Assembly: GCF_002443255.2 (NCBI RefSeq)
Contig: NW_019211454.1
Location: 32,036,061-32,100,060, forward strand
DNA from: Varroa destructor
Lineage: Eukaryota; Arthropoda; Arachnida; Mesostigmata; Varroidae
Length of the DNA stretch: 64,000 bases
Reading direction: 5' to 3'
Shown: piece after piece, positions 13,270 to 25,548 of the stretch
Layout of the letters: the number at the start of each line of letters is the position of its first letter
How positions within the stretch are numbered: position 1 is the first letter of the stretch
Translations under genes and position numbers: made by a program
Notes under the pieces: generated by a model
What the model saw: the letters and a program-made list of their open reading frames with translations, nothing else
Told to the model about the DNA's origin: nothing
The model's database searches: none

Positions 13270-14603
13270 ACTAGCTGATTCTATTTCTTCGTCATCGTGT
13301 TCTGCAGCTAGTGATGCCGCCGCCGTCGCCGCCGCCGCTACTCTTCACTTTTCGGCGTCGAAGATCATCGTCAAAGACTGCCTTTTGCGTCTGATCATAA
13401 TGACGATGAACTAAGAAACTGAGCTATTCGGCAACTGTTCTCAGCAAAGTCGCCGTGACCAGTCACGCTCAGCCTATTGTGTGTACAACGCGGCCATCTC
13501 CGCTTCGACCTGCAGCATCGCGTTCTGCTTGTGTGCCGATCACTGCGCGGATCTATGTATGATCTTTTTTGTCTTTTTGCTTTTTAAAACCTGCATAGGA
13601 AAATACAGCTACTTTTGCACGGGTCATATTGACAAAAATTTGCGTTCGACCCACACGAATTACGGTTGATGACTTCGGTGTTCGCGAACCTATTTTATAT
13701 GATAACTGTGATGATGACTGAGTACCCGATGACGAGCTTTTGCAGAAATCTACATACGCTATGGGAGGCTGAACCGTGGAGTAGTTTCAATCATTCATTC
13801 AGTTGCCTGGTAGTTTGCGCACGATCAGCTCTTCTAAGGTATTATACCCATTGAAATATTGCTGCGTTTCCCCTTGATTGCTTTTCCTTTTGGAGTTCAT
13901 CAGTCGATCATCGGTCGGCTTAAAACCGCCGGGCGTTCGTCATAGATGGTGTACTATATTATAATATATGCTATAAACACTGAAATATGCTCAAGTTAGA
14001 GTCATTGATCTGATTGAAGGCATCATCACTAAACAAAGGTAGCACAGTCCCTAACGTGCAGTGCTCAATACATATCGAAGTGGTATCTATTTATTCAAAT
14101 AAAAATGTACGTAGAAGAATAATATATACTAAATTCTGATGATTTATCTTCCTCTGCAGTTCCTCTCTAATGATTAGTGTCCGCTGACTGTCTATTTTAG
14201 AAGCTACGATAGGAAACCTACAGCTATGTATAGTATGAAACACAAGATAACAGAATGCATACACTATGTAATAGGAAAATAGTGAGACAAGCAATGTATA
14301 GTCTATAAAAGAAAAAAACTAGGAAGTCCGTCATTTAATAAAGCAAGCCAGACCATCAATGGCTTCTTGGACGACGGGGCTTTTTCCACAAGTGTTTTAA
14401 TCGCGTTTTTTCATCTATCCGAACGAAAGACCATGTGTTCAGATATTTGCCTGTGCGGTTATCTGACCAAGAAGACGATTAAGTTACTTAGTGTTTCATT
14501 GGAATATGGCTTTTCTCACAGATATCGTACATGACAGTCTTATCATAAAGTGTTATGTTCGAAGGCTTTGAAAAACGCTAGTTAAATTAGTTGATTACCG
14601 AAG

Positions 14604-15206
14604 TACGAGGGTGGAACAAAGTTCTATCATGCTCAGGATTTTGTTCCTTATCCAGATAGCTCGTGCGCCTCATTGGCGGGACTTGAAGCAGCGACTCCTA
14701 GTCTCTTGAAATATGCTGATGGTGATTGTCACCTATCCTTGGGGAAAACACTTCTAGCACACTGAAGCGAGGTGCATGTAGTTACTGCGAGCTGTGAGCA
14801 CAGTGGCTAGGAGTTAATGTGATTGATCAAAGTTATTGTGCAGCTAATTAAAGAAAAAGATATGTCCTTCAGGATATAACCGGCTGAACTTTCGGTTTCT
14901 TTCTTTCCATTTACATACTGATCATAGATCGACGGCTCAAGCCATAAAGCATTATCGATCAGCTGGATAAATTAAAATGAGATCAGCCATTATTTTATGC
15001 ACCAACTGCAATTTAAATTTAGTTCCTTTGTGTGCAGACAAAAGTTCTACAACTTAATCGTGTTATCACTTGAATTAAATCCACTTTGCTTCCATTATTT
15101 CTTCTGGTAGAATTAATTAGGTGGGAACCTGTGTTGACCGCACCTGTCAATTCTAGACACATTTGCTAAGATAACACAAATTTCTGCTTAACAAAAGTTC
15201 TATCAT
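14604..15206. mobile_element. Possible degraded mariner-like fragment
   Basis: The string tacgagggtggaacaaagtt starts at 14604 and resembles the terminal inverted repeats of mariner-like elements, which commonly begin with ACGAGGG and run into AAAGTTCT. Related words (acaaaagttcta) recur at 15038-15049 and 15191-15206. No matching inverted end, TA duplication or transposase frame could be identified, so at best this is an old fragment. The resemblance is from memory of the family and is not verified. Confidence 0.25.
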
Positions 15207-18200
15207 ATGGATATCTTAAAGGAAGCGCGGACTCTCGTTGAAATAAACAGAATGATGACATCCCAAATCGAATCTATGACCGCGAATAGGACGAAATCGG
15301 TCGTAGCCCATTTCTTTGCGTGCATTTCAATGGGTCGAGTACTCTGAGTCATCTGCAGCCATCGTTCTTTCGAATATCATTTATCTTGTGTTGTCTCAAG
15401 TCTCAGTTACTGAATAAACGCATATCCAACGATGCAATATTTCTATATGTGTGTGTGAGTAACCGGTACACTATTAGTGACAGATTATCGGTTTGAGTAT
15501 CCATATCTCGATGTGTGAATAGCTAATAGTTCGGGGTAAGCGCCTGCCCTCCCGAAGTGCTACTGCGTGCGGAGCACATCCGTTAGATATCCATTGGGAA
15601 TCACAGCCCTTGGGCATCCACTAGACATCGAATATGAAAAAAAACAGAAGTTTATTCGGAGTAACAGATGAACGATTGTTTATTTGTTTAGTTACCATTG
15701 AATCTAACGCTGGCATATAACGCCAACTGTTTGTCTCTTCCTAACAGACAAAATTTCTCGTGTGCTTTGTAAGCATAAGAAATTCAAAAGATCATCTTTG
15801 CCAAAATTTATGGCGTACAGTCAACAACAGCGATCTGTTGACGCTTGTTAGTTATTGACATTAAATAAATAGGAGATCAAGTTCTTGCACGAAATTTCAG
15901 TTGTACTAATGAGGTCAAACGCTGAATGTCCTTTCTCAAATTTGTACACTTTAGTTTCCTCGTTAGTAAACAGAACATGTGCGCATATGTACTTACCTGG
16001 TCGTTTGTTTGTGGACCAGCCTGCGTTTTATAGATTTTGTTGTTACGTAAGCGTATCCTAATACTCATGGATCTGTCAGTATTGGACTCCTAGTAGGTTA
16101 TCCTGCCTTAGTTTTTCCGCAGGCCACTGGGACGGAACTGCAATGAATTGTCTTTCCTGTTTTCCAGCGCCGCTTGTTTTTCTTCTTTGTTTATCTGTTT
16201 TTGCCATGATCAATGTCATCATCATCGGTGACGGCAACAACGTTAACACCGTCATCGTCAACAGTATCACCACCAGCAGCTTGATCGTACAATCTCTCTT
16301 AACATGGGTCATGTTTGTTGTCGTTATGGATGATGATGATGTTGTTGTTGTTAGCCGCAGTGATGATAGTAATGTTTTAAGCACTCGCCATTCTGCGCGT
16401 GTCTGCAATTGTAGCCCATGTTGACGGCCACAGTGATGGCGGCGCTGCTGATGATGCTGATAGTATACCATTACATAAGCGTTACCAGCGATGGCGACTA
16501 CGATGACGATGTTCGTGTTAAAACCGTCGCCGCCACTGCAGCAGCGCCACTGCCACCCATCTGCGTAACGTGATGATCGTCAGTATAATTATTATCAGCA
16601 ACACGGGACCATCACTGTGTCAAATAAATAATGCCGGCATAAATAACAACAACAACAGAAAATATGACTCATGCTGCCGCTGCCGGTGCCGCTACTCATC
16701 ATCTACAGTCTGGCAATAGCGAGATCGGTTGTGGTAGCGGTAGTAGCAATAGCTACTGCTATTACGAATGATACCGCCAATTCTGCTATTTTTCGTATTA
16801 GAATAAATGTGTTATGAAACGTGTTTAAATAGTTATCATCAACCGCGGCCGTACGGTATGTTGGGTTTCTTGCGACGTGCGATCTCGCCCTGGCGCCAGT
16901 CGTCAACTCCACACAATTTTCGTTTTTTTCTCTTAGTTTTTTTGGATCACTCGTTATGAAGCCGGTTTTTTTTCAGAGTTTTCTAGGAGCTTGTTAAACT
17001 CGACTTTTTAAGGTTGGACTTATCTCAGTTTTCCATATTCCTGTTTTCCTGTTCCTTCACCGCCCACTCGATAAATAGGCTCTGTGCTTTCCGTGTTCTA
17101 GTAAACCATTTGTGAATTGGTCCAATCCCATGAGCCCGAAATGTGCCGTCAACGTTGCCAATCTGGCCGTCAGTGGATAAATGGATCGTTCTGCAGCTAT
17201 CGGCCAAAAAACTCCGTTCTACTGTACAATGTAAATTTTTTTCATTATATGGATATTCATATGAAATGCTCTGGGTGGGGAGTCCAGTGTACAGTGGTAT
17301 AGACGGGCGTATGGAAAGAATAGGAGCATTACCAGTCGCGACTTTTACAATAACATGGGTTTTAGTTTGATGCCACCGCCTGCTCCTCCTCCGACGAGGA
17401 AGACTACGGCAAAGAAAGCTATCGCAAACGTGTGTCGGCTAATGGGGCTGCCTGTTGCGCTGATAAAGGCGATAACCAGCGTCTCTATATTAGCCATGTC
17501 GGTCGGCCATCGCGACAAAGTCGACGATGGACCCTCCGTCATTCCCAATGGGGACAGGACAGACGCTTTGCCGATGGAGGCGGCCGATGTCTTACAACGA
17601 TTGGCCGCTCTGAAAACACTACAGCGGAACTGACGGTTCTTTTCGCTGTAGTAGTTGTAAGCGTGCTGGTCGTGTGGCGGCCATAGTAGCCAGCAACCGA
17701 CATATTGATTTAGCGGTGCGTTCGTTCTGCGTCGATTTTTCGTTTCTTGCTGACCAAATGCCTAAATAAAGTATCACGCTATCAAGCTGATAGGACCAAC
17801 GACCAACTAATATGACGCTTCTCCTCGTCTTTATTTACCTTCGTTCTCTGCATCCATTTTGTCGACTTCATTGTTCTTTCGTGATGTGAATTTTTTTGTC
17901 GTCCTGGTGTCCTACTTTCGTTGCTCCTGCCGCTCCTTCCGACGAATATGCGCGAAAACCGATCTCCCAGGGCTCACGGACGAGGTGGATATAAGTTCCG
18001 CTTGTCCTTCGCGTCGTTGTACATCCGATCGAACTTCCAAAGTGCTTGGTCCTGCCGCCGCTGCAATGGGAAAGTGGAAGCAATGGGTGGCGCACAAATG
18101 GTTAAGGCGTACGGGGTAGCAGTAGTAGGATCAGAGGCCGGTGGAATCGGATTCAGCTGTATCATATAGAATGTTAGCCTGCCTATGGCAGTTTGATCAA

Positions 18201-20519
18201 GTCAGTTGGTACTCAGCGGCTGACCGACCGTCAGCGGAAGCAACACTGGCTGCTGGTTCTAGTACTCCGACCACTTAACGAGCTAACAGTAAATACCAAC
18301 AGATCGACGGGCCTGAGCGACTATGAGTAAGCGTCACTTAACCTGCGTGCTGACCGTCAGAGGGGCGCCGACTAAGTAGACCGGTTGACGCGATTCAGGC
18401 GCTATACGCAGCTCACGCCACTACTGCTAAACTAAGCTGAGTTAAAGTCTGGCCAACGTACGTGGTCGCCGTCTTCATGCTACTGCTGTTGTAACTGTAC
18501 CAAATCGGCAGATGAGTCGTCGTTTGCGTCTGCGAAAGTCCGGTTTAGAGCAAAGAGTAGAGCTTATCTGCTCTGCATCGGTAAACGAACAACTGACTAT
18601 TATGGACGAGTCGTTCTCAGAGACGCACAAGCAAGCCGATGACGATGATAAACGAGGCTTAGAATAGGAGTAACGGCAGAGTTACCACCTCCGTCAGCCT
18701 CAGTTTGGCCAGATACAATTCAACTAGCCACGCAGGGTATGATCGTGGTGGAACAATGATGAATTGAGCCTCAGATGGCAATGATGGTGACAACGTTTCA
18801 ATTGAATAGCGTTCGAGGTAGCGACGGTGTAGGTGCTGATGACCGGCTGCGAGTGAGACGCCTTCGACTTGAGCGAGCCGTCTTGCTAATATCGCTCTGG
18901 ATAATCCTGGTATCGTTATTACCTGTTGGTGTTTCAGCTGTTGCTGTCAGATACCTCTGCCGTACTCTAATTTCTGCTCATTATTGATCGGCTACGTAGG
19001 CAAGCAAGCGTGGCGACGCTACATCGGTGCTGATGCCCAGTGGCCGGTGAGTGGTAACCTTCTTGATATGTGATGATTTCATATGAGGATTCTCCAAAGA
19101 AAGAAAAAATCTATAGTTATAAATTGGAGCTGATTATATGATTTTGCTATATATGACTCAATAAAAGCAGTAGCGAAAGCGACAGTCTTGTAGTAAATGA
19201 TAATAAACACGATAAAAATTAACACCTAATATGGTTCTCTCGTTCTTCAGCGCCACTATCATTATACATAATATCTCATATATACCACGTCATTTTTTCT
19301 CACTCGAAGTATTCACTATAGGCACGATACGTTAGTAACTCGTTTTCAGTTTTCTTCACATCTCACGTGACCTACGTAGCGCTGCTTTAACTCGACGCTT
19401 TAATTACTTCACTTGAGGAGTTATTCTTTCTGCTTCATCTCATCTTCTTTTTGCTTAGAGTAATAGTAATAATGGCACCGGTAGAAGATTTTACCACTAA
19501 CTAATTACTAGCGGATAGCTGGCTGCTAATTTTTCTTGCTGCTTCACGCGCAAGGCGGGACGCTTGTCTGTCTTCCGAGCGAAACGCTACATCATATGAG
19601 GACCGGTCAGTCTGTATGTGTGTCTTAGCGCGTTTGTACTCAGCTCTCTCAGTGCGTGCTTATCTCTTATCAGATTTTCAAGCCTTCGGTATATTGTTTG
19701 CTGCACTACGTGTTTTCTCTTTCCATATATATGTCCTTTCGTAATCGGTAGGGTTAAGAGTTCCCCTAGAGTCGGAGTTAGGATACATTTAGTAGCACCA
19801 GCAGAAGTGGCATCACCGGTAGCGTTACTTGATCGCTTGCTTGGAGTCCTGCAATTCCTCCGGCTTTTCCTTCCCTAATGCTGCTGCCGCTGCCATATTT
19901 CTTGCCACCGTTTCTAGTCGCATCGGAGCATGCAGCGGCAGTGGCCGCATCCTCGGCAGATAACTTTTGCGGCACCACTATCGCGACGCTCGGTGTGCTA
20001 CCGCCGTCAGCCGCTTTGGCCGGTAAATTGTGTTGACTAGTTTAATTGTGGCACTCAGTCGCGCTATGCCCATCTCCTTCTTCTTGTCTGTAGCTGCCGC
20101 TGTTGTTGTTCATACCTCCTTCGTGATTTGTAGTGGCAGCAGGCCAACACGCTGGTTTTGTTAGCCGACGCTGCTTACTTGGCGCCGCTGGCTGGAAGAG
20201 AAATGTTAAGACCTCCACACGCATCGCGTTGCACACATCGTCGCGTTGCTGTGATCCATCCATTCCTCCGTCCATCGGTAGCCCGGCCCAGTTCAGCCCA
20301 ACCACCCGTCCGCCCCATTTGTCTGACGTCTTCTAGCACAACAGCGGCGGCGCGCTGGCGCCGGCGCAAACACAACCATCGTCGTCGCCACGACGAAGAT
20401 TACTGCCGCCTCCGTCACCTGCCCCTGTTGCGGCCACCATCACTATACTACATACATAGATATATAAATAGGTAAGTGTAGTTAGGTGTCGAAACGACAT
20501 CATTAACTATGCGCACCGC

Positions 20520-20522
<3 letters not shown>
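15207..20522. other. Non-coding DNA with triplet-rich segments
   Basis: There is no supported gene. GAT/GTT-rich DNA around 16190-16700 generates a 131-codon low-complexity open frame on the - strand at 16076-16471, which I do not accept as coding. A perfect consensus splice donor (CAG then GTAAGT) is present on the - strand with the exon edge at 15997. Overlapping short open frames on both strands occur at 17345-17690 and 17860-18170. None shows a known domain. Confidence 0.5.
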
Positions 20523-20578
<56 letters not shown>

Positions 20579-20588
20579 GTATATATAT
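20523..20588. repeat. (TA)n microsatellite
   Basis: This long TA run is interrupted twice by GTA units. Confidence 0.95.
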
Positions 20589-23500
20589 AGCAGCTCTACA
20601 AGGTCCTGATACTTCTACCGCCACGGTTGCCTATTTTCGCGCGGGCAGGCCGACAGGTAACGTTGGACAATCGGATGAACGGTTGCTTTCACGACGATAG
20701 ATGTGCAGCGCAGTGAAAAGCAGGATGGTCGCAGCGACGACAGAAGCGGGAAGACCGCACGGGCTAGATCTAGTTAGCCCTGGTTAGCTATAGTCCCGCG
20801 GCGTCGAAACGTTGACTGTGGTACTAACACCAAGAGCAACAGCGGCAGCAACAGCGAACGCTGTAGAAGCGGCCAGGCTTCTTTCTACCCAAACCAACTA
20901 TGCTAGAGCGATTATACATAGTGGAGCTGTTGCAAGTCTGCCTATCCTATCCGTCCTTTTCTCACCGGTTCAGGACCCAGTCGCGGAAGTCCATCACTAG
21001 CGCAGATCAACATCAACAACCAACAGTCGAGAACGACGGTCGCAATGACAGTTGTTAGGCCGCATCGGAAAGAGATGCTGACGTTGTCGTCGTTGCCTCT
21101 TCAGTCTAGCCGCCACCACCCCCACAGCTACGGCTGGTGCCGCGCGCGCTGCCCAGACTGGCCGGTGGCCTGATCACCATGCGCGTAACGCGATGGCAAC
21201 GGCGATCACTGTGGTGATGACATTAAGCACACGATAAAGGAAAACTCCCCGTTAAAAAATGCGGCTTTTAGCCACTATATACAGGTCGCTGCATCCGGTA
21301 AATGTATGGTAGATAGTACTAGAAACGTCAACGTCTGGCAGTAGCGTTAACCTACCACCGATAGACACAATACATTATAGGACTATATTCGACAGCTAAC
21401 ACTAGTAATTCAATTTATTTAGTACTAATAATGGTAATGAGTAAATGCATTTTATCGGACTGCTACTGATTGTATGTTTGACGAGGTGTGCGACAAGTGC
21501 CCTGCCCCTCTTTACAATTTAGTACAGCCATAGCTAACTGTGTACATAAGTTGACTGGTAAGCATATACTAAATCTACCGGTGCCGAACGCCCTTTTATT
21601 GGCCAACGAGTATCTATTTGCTTAAAGCTTCAGTATGTTTCATTATAGCGCAAAATGTCGGAATTCTTCGATCAGTTTACATCAGCCCTGTGACGCGTTC
21701 TTTTTTATCCATGAACTCTGCCCATCCTGGTACCCCGTCACTTGTAAAAAAACAGTGTATTATTATTGTATTTGCATGCACGATACATGTCAGTAACTTA
21801 AAAAAGGAGCAGGTCAGACTCGTTCCTGATATTGCGCATGTGGCGAGCGACTCCATTTGTCTATCTAGAAGTGATAAAACTATGATTTTTACTACTCATT
21901 TGGTATGGTGATTATGTAAACGACATAGCCTCTTTACTATGTCGCTTGCTAAACCGTGCAGTTCTGCAGTTCTTCTCTCCGAAATCCGCTTGGAAAATTC
22001 ACTAAATGAATGATTCATTCGACCTGCTCTGAGTGTCTCCTCGTTTTTGCTAGTACATTCTGTGGTGCCTCTACTAGACACGAACAGTAGAATAACCTAA
22101 GTTGCCCTGGTCAGAAGGCCTAAGTGGTAAAGTGGCAAAAATATTAAACGCACCTATGGCTTCATTAGTGCCTTTCCCATTAGCGTGCTACATAGACGAC
22201 CAAGCTGAACTATATTTTTTCTAGCTTATTTTCATTGTCTTGCCATCATCACAGTATCGGTTTTATACATACAGCATTTACTTCCCTGCTGAAAAAGCGT
22301 CTGAGCGAACGAGAGGAAAAAGCAAACGCGACGCTTGACAATTAACGGTTAGAAAAAGTGAAAGGTCCCACGACGTGCGCGAGAGACGATTTTCTGCCCT
22401 CTTGCCTTACTAAAGTATCGTTGCTGCTTTTTGTGGCATCGTATTGCTTCTCCAGCCAGCCAGTCTGCCAACCAGCTTGTCGTGCTAGTAATGTAACGCG
22501 CTGACGTGAGTCCATGCATTTATGTAAGACATCTTTGGGTTACTGCGTTCGTGCTGATGCCGTTGTTAAATTTCGTCCCGATATTCGTTCCTGTGTTCGC
22601 TCGGCCGTTCTTTGGCCTGCTCGCTCGCTCATCCGCGCGAGCGCACGTCTCTGTGTATGTTGTGAGCGGCCATGATGTATTAGTACATATTTGAGCATCA
22701 ATGGTCGTTTACACTGCGGGGTTTCTATGTGTTTGGTCAACATTCTTTGGCGGTGGTCCATTTGTCGATTTGCGCGTTCACCCATCCGTCTACGTAAATA
22801 GATACAAATAAATAAATAATAATCGTCGAAGCCATAAACGACGTCATGCACAAGTACACACAGAAGTAGCTGAAACACTTAGCTATAAGGACGGCAGCAT
22901 CGACCACAGTGGCGTCCTTAATGAAATCGAAGAGGCCGTAGACAAGGGCGGTGCGACGAGACATCTACGTAAAACAGCAATAGCGGACGTTGTTGCAGGT
23001 AGACACAGACACGCGCTTGCGCACAGAAACGTACATATCTGGCTTAGGATCGCGATTGTGTTCCGCAGCACATGCTACTGACAATCAATAATATTATTGT
23101 TTTTCGGCTATCTGGAAACAAAGCGACGACTTGGACGCCTAGTATTCGTTAGGTTAGGGTCATAGGATCGACGGGTACGCACGCTCGAGCGGCTAAATAA
23201 ATCCCTTCTGTGACCGATCTAATTTCCAACGATAAGCTCATCAGCTTTCATTGAAGATGTTTATCGACCGCCACTGATGAACGCTGAGGCTGCAATTAGG
23301 CGATTATTGCACCGTGAAAGTACCATGCAACAATTCTACCGTTGTTCGCGCGCCATATGTGGGGGTGTATGGATATATCCTCTTAACGTTCGTCTCGCAT
23401 AGTATGCTCGTTTTTCAAAATGTATATCCGACAGGACAGCTCGAAGTTTTAGCTTAACTTTGTTTTGAGTGAAATATTTACGATCACCGACACGACTGTT

Positions 23501-25227
23501 GTTGTAATTGGCCATGTAGAAGTTCGCAAAACATTCCCTGCGTCACTTACTCTTATTATTAAACCGCGCTATCTATTATCAGACAGATAAGCTGCCACTA
23601 ACCTGAACAGTAGCTAATTAGCTATCTGCTACTGCTGAACTTTGCTGGGGTCGCGGCCAGTCGAGGTGGCTACCTTGGGTAGGCCGATTGCTGTCGCTGT
23701 TTTACCCCCAGCCGTTATCACCGCAACCGCCGACACCGCAGCCCCAATCACTTTGCCCTTTCGTCCATATCTACTGCCTGTGTCGACTACTGTCTGTCCA
23801 AGCGGGCATACTTAGATTTTTCTGCTACTGCGGCCGTCGACAACAAGCTAGCTTTATGCCAGCTATTAGTTTGTTATAATACACACGATAGGTAGTCTAG
23901 TGATGATGATACTCGGATAGTGACGACTATCCGTGCTGGCCATTGCTGTCGACGAAGAGGGCAACCGAAAGGCCGCATTTACCGTGGTTATATCCACACC
24001 AGCTGTAAAGGGTTGTTCAGCATTTAGTAACATTAGATACAAATAGGACGGATAGGAACGGGACAGGCCGGAACAACGTTTGTCAATAAGAACTGTTTCC
24101 TGTCAATTTTGTTGACGCTGATTCATTAGAACGGTGGTCTGTCAGCAACGGTTGCATAGTGATCTGATCAACGAGCGGGAGCAGGGAGGACTGCGTAAGT
24201 CGACAACGACTGACTGTTGCGACGTCTGATGAACGCGAAGGGCCACCAAAAGCGAAAGTCTACGGCTTCAACAGCTGCTGCCCGCGGTAATGTTGCTGTT
24301 GATAATGGCGGTAGCGACGGCGGTAAAGGAACGTGATTGCGCCGAGAAAGGTATCAAAATGGCGGTTAAAAGTACTTGTCGAAACAGTTGCGTTGGGAAG
24401 ACGGGGGATGCTGGCTCGACGGTAACACTGCGAAACGCACGTCACTTGGGGTGCTACCGCTCCTAGTTGTTGTTGTATTAGTGCTGGTTGTGCCGAGCGT
24501 ACGCTGCCTTTAAGTTACTGTTCGAACCATAGTGCTCTGTGAGGCCTAAATGTTAGATACCTTGGGAACTAGCGGCGGTATCGACTTATGAACGCGCTGC
24601 TTGATTGTTGTTTATTCGCTTTATTGCCTATGCGCATCTTGATTTTTTGTCCCTTAGTTCGTGTGTCTATCCACTCGACCAACCAACTTAGAAATGATGT
24701 AGATTATTCTGCTTTTTTTTAACACTATATATATATATATATATATGATATAATTTATCGTTATATGGTATAATTTGGAAGCAATTTTTAATACCTCTGC
24801 GTCATTACCGCTCCCTTCCGCTGCCGTTTTCCATGAAAGATGTATATATATGCTGAAATATGTCGTACTTCGTTTCGCGCTTGTCGGTCATGCTGACGAT
24901 AATAATGATAAGTAAATCTGCCGTATCGTCCTCGCAAGTAACTTTCAATTGTTTTGTAGTGAACTACGCGGTTCAGCATCGCCTGGTGAGAATAGCACCA
25001 TTTTTAACTCACTCACGCAGTCAATCTGATGGCCGTCGCATCGCCATCATCGGTCACTGATGATTATGTACAGCGCTGGCGATCTTGGTCGCCGTTTAAC
25101 CAGCAGGCTACACCGCTAAGTTCGCACGGCATTAGGATACGATTTGATCACACCGCCGTCAGTGGGTAAACTGCTACATCACTGTAATGCTGCCAGTGCT
25201 TGAGCCAAAAACGCTGACGCGGTCGAA

Positions 25228-25258
25228 GCTGCTGCTGCTGCTGCTGTTGTTGTTGTTG
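25228..25258 (+). repeat. (CTG)n(TTG)n microsatellite
   Basis: CTG units grade into TTG units. Confidence 0.9.
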
Positions 25259-25523
25259 ACGTTTTTTTAACATTGTCGTAAAGCCTAGAATGGAATATCA
25301 AATGGAACGCCGCTCCGTTGGGACTATTGGGAGGAAATGGATGGTCGTCTAATGCGGTCTACGAAATAGCAGTTGTACTAGCAAAAGGACTATGACGCTA
25401 TCAGCAGCTAGAAATGTTGATGGCAAATCCACGCCCGGCTACGCCATCGCCTCTGATTCCACTGGTCTTCAGATACTCGAGATTCTCAGTGTCGATGTCA
25501 ATGTGTGCCGCATGCGAACTTTT

Positions 25524-25548
25524 TGCTGCTGCTGCTGCTGCTGCTGCC
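25524..25548 (+). repeat. (CTG)n microsatellite
   Basis: About eight CTG units follow a T5 run. The apparent poly-Cys open frame across it is a by-product of the repeat. Confidence 0.9.

Larger units (their letters stand above)
5426..14603. other. Triplet-rich non-coding region
   Basis: The stretch is unusually rich in CAG/CTG, CAA/GTT, GCC and GAT words, and no frame exceeds about 122 codons. Open frames such as the Leu-rich one at 10067-10351 are translations of these simple repeats. Embedded runs are G16 at 6102-6117, GCA at 6721-6738, ATGT units at 11719-11743, GTT at 12020-12064, C10 at 12643-12652, a GGCC-rich palindromic cluster at 13245-13269 and GCC/GTC units at 13315-13339. I see no gene here that I can support firmly. 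Confidence 0.55.

Noticed and set aside
16076..16471. 131-codon minus-strand frame
   Set aside because: It is low complexity from GAT/GTT/GAC triplets, with no domain, and the opposite strand is open as well.
17345..17690. Overlapping frames, one Pro-rich (+) and one with a hydrophobic stretch (-)
   Set aside because: They share the same DNA on opposite strands, are under 95 codons, and show no family resemblance or exon signals.
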